Origin: Thalassobaculum litoreum DSM 18839
GTDB lineage: Bacteria > Pseudomonadota > Alphaproteobacteria > Thalassobaculales > Thalassobaculaceae
Length of the DNA stretch: 64,000 bases
Assembly (NCBI RefSeq): GCF_900102465.1
Contig: NZ_FNBW01000004.1
Location: 62,001-126,000, forward strand
Direction: 5' to 3'
The position numbers and the translations under genes were made by a program. Positions 63,841 through 64,000 of this stretch are shown piece after piece (the first letter of the stretch is position 1; the number at the start of each line of letters is the position of its first letter). Under the pieces are notes generated by a model, which saw only the letters and a program-made list of their open reading frames with translations, was not told where the DNA came from and searched no databases.

Positions 63841-64000
63841 TCAGTCGAGGGCTTGGCGCAAGGCGGCACCGGCGGCGAGCGGTGCCAGCGGGATCGATGC
63901 GGCCAGGATCGCGCCGAGAAACAGCAGATGAACCCGGATCGTCAGGCCGGCGGACGCTGCCTCGATGGCCGAGACCGCGAAGATCAGCACCGGGATCAGC
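63841..64000 (-). CDS. ccmB: Heme exporter protein CcmB, 3' end only
   Basis: Only the last 52 codons are in the window; the gene continues past the right edge. The visible part is two hydrophobic stretches, starting with LIPVLIFAVSAIEAA and ending with PLAPLAAGAALRQALD, which matches the CcmB C-terminus. Position directly before ccmC supports the call. CcmA is expected just outside. Confidence 0.88.
   Translation of the reverse strand, partial: LIPVLIFAVSAIEAASAGLTIRVHLLFLGAILAASIPLAPLAAGAALRQALD

Overview
The window is a gene-dense, GC-rich (roughly two-thirds G+C) chromosomal segment that looks like a free-living, probably marine or soil alphaproteobacterium of Rhodospirillales type. Pointers are the clustered hprK-rapZ-EIIA(Man)-HPr-EI regulatory phosphotransferase system, a truncated HprK, the cysG-DUF2849-cysI-DUF934 sulfite reduction operon, a TAXI-type TRAP transporter, a COQ9-like gene next to def, and a System I (Ccm) cytochrome c maturation operon. 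I see no rRNA, tRNA, CRISPR array, prophage or insertion sequence. Nearly all space is coding. The only repeat-like element is a 140-bp inverted-repeat structure near 49 kb.

Layout, left to right. 0-0.4 kb: end of a cobalt transporter operon (cbtB-cbtA). 0.5-2.6 kb: a LysR regulator and a cystathionine beta-lyase-like enzyme. 2.7-4.2 kb: copper-handling genes (YcnI-PCuAC fusion, DUF2946). 4.3-9.0 kb: a fatty-acyl catabolic operon (APH-like kinase, acyl-CoA dehydrogenase, acyl-CoA ligase, GntR regulator) resembling a split ACAD10/11 or levulinate (lva) pathway. 9.1-13.3 kb: an RND efflux pump and adaptor. 13.5-14 kb: an orphan beta-trefoil-like protein. 14.2-16.3 kb: an ammonium transporter fused to a histidine kinase. 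16.3-21.1 kb: a TRAP-TAXI importer with a cytosolic gamma-glutamyltransferase. 21.3-26.0 kb: siroheme synthase and sulfite reductase operon with a divergent Lrp/AsnC regulator. 26.0-28.6 kb: a membrane LOV (blue-light) histidine kinase. 29-30.3 kb: ahcY. 30.4-34.2 kb: a six-heme cytochrome with a P460-like N-terminus, plus a GNAT gene. 34.3-41.1 kb: an aminotransferase and the PTS regulatory operon ending in a TPR gene. 41.4-44.0 kb: aconitase. 44.1-47.2 kb: MipA/OmpV porin with a divergent TetR regulator, a DUF2061-like membrane protein and a DUF1223 protein. 47.2-48.9 kb: cobalt-type nitrile hydratase. 49.3-50.9 kb: rpsU, def and a COQ9-like gene. 51-54.8 kb: a polar amino acid ABC importer and a GNAT gene. 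54.8-56.2 kb: DUF465, Hpt and response regulator. 56.3-57.9 kb: purEK. 57.9-64 kb: ccmI-H-G-F-E-D-C and the end of ccmB.

Themes that tie the segment together are nitrogen and sulfur sensing and acquisition (ammonium-sensor kinase, amino-acid importers, nitrile hydratase, gamma-glutamyl cleavage, sulfite reduction) and metal or heme proteins (cobalt uptake and Co-type nitrile hydratase, copper chaperones, multiheme cytochrome and the Ccm machinery that would mature it). The most notable items are the Amt-histidine kinase fusion, the membrane LOV kinase, the P460-multiheme cytochrome and the kinase/dehydrogenase catabolic operon. Two orphan hybrid-input kinases and one orphan receiver/Hpt pair share the segment.
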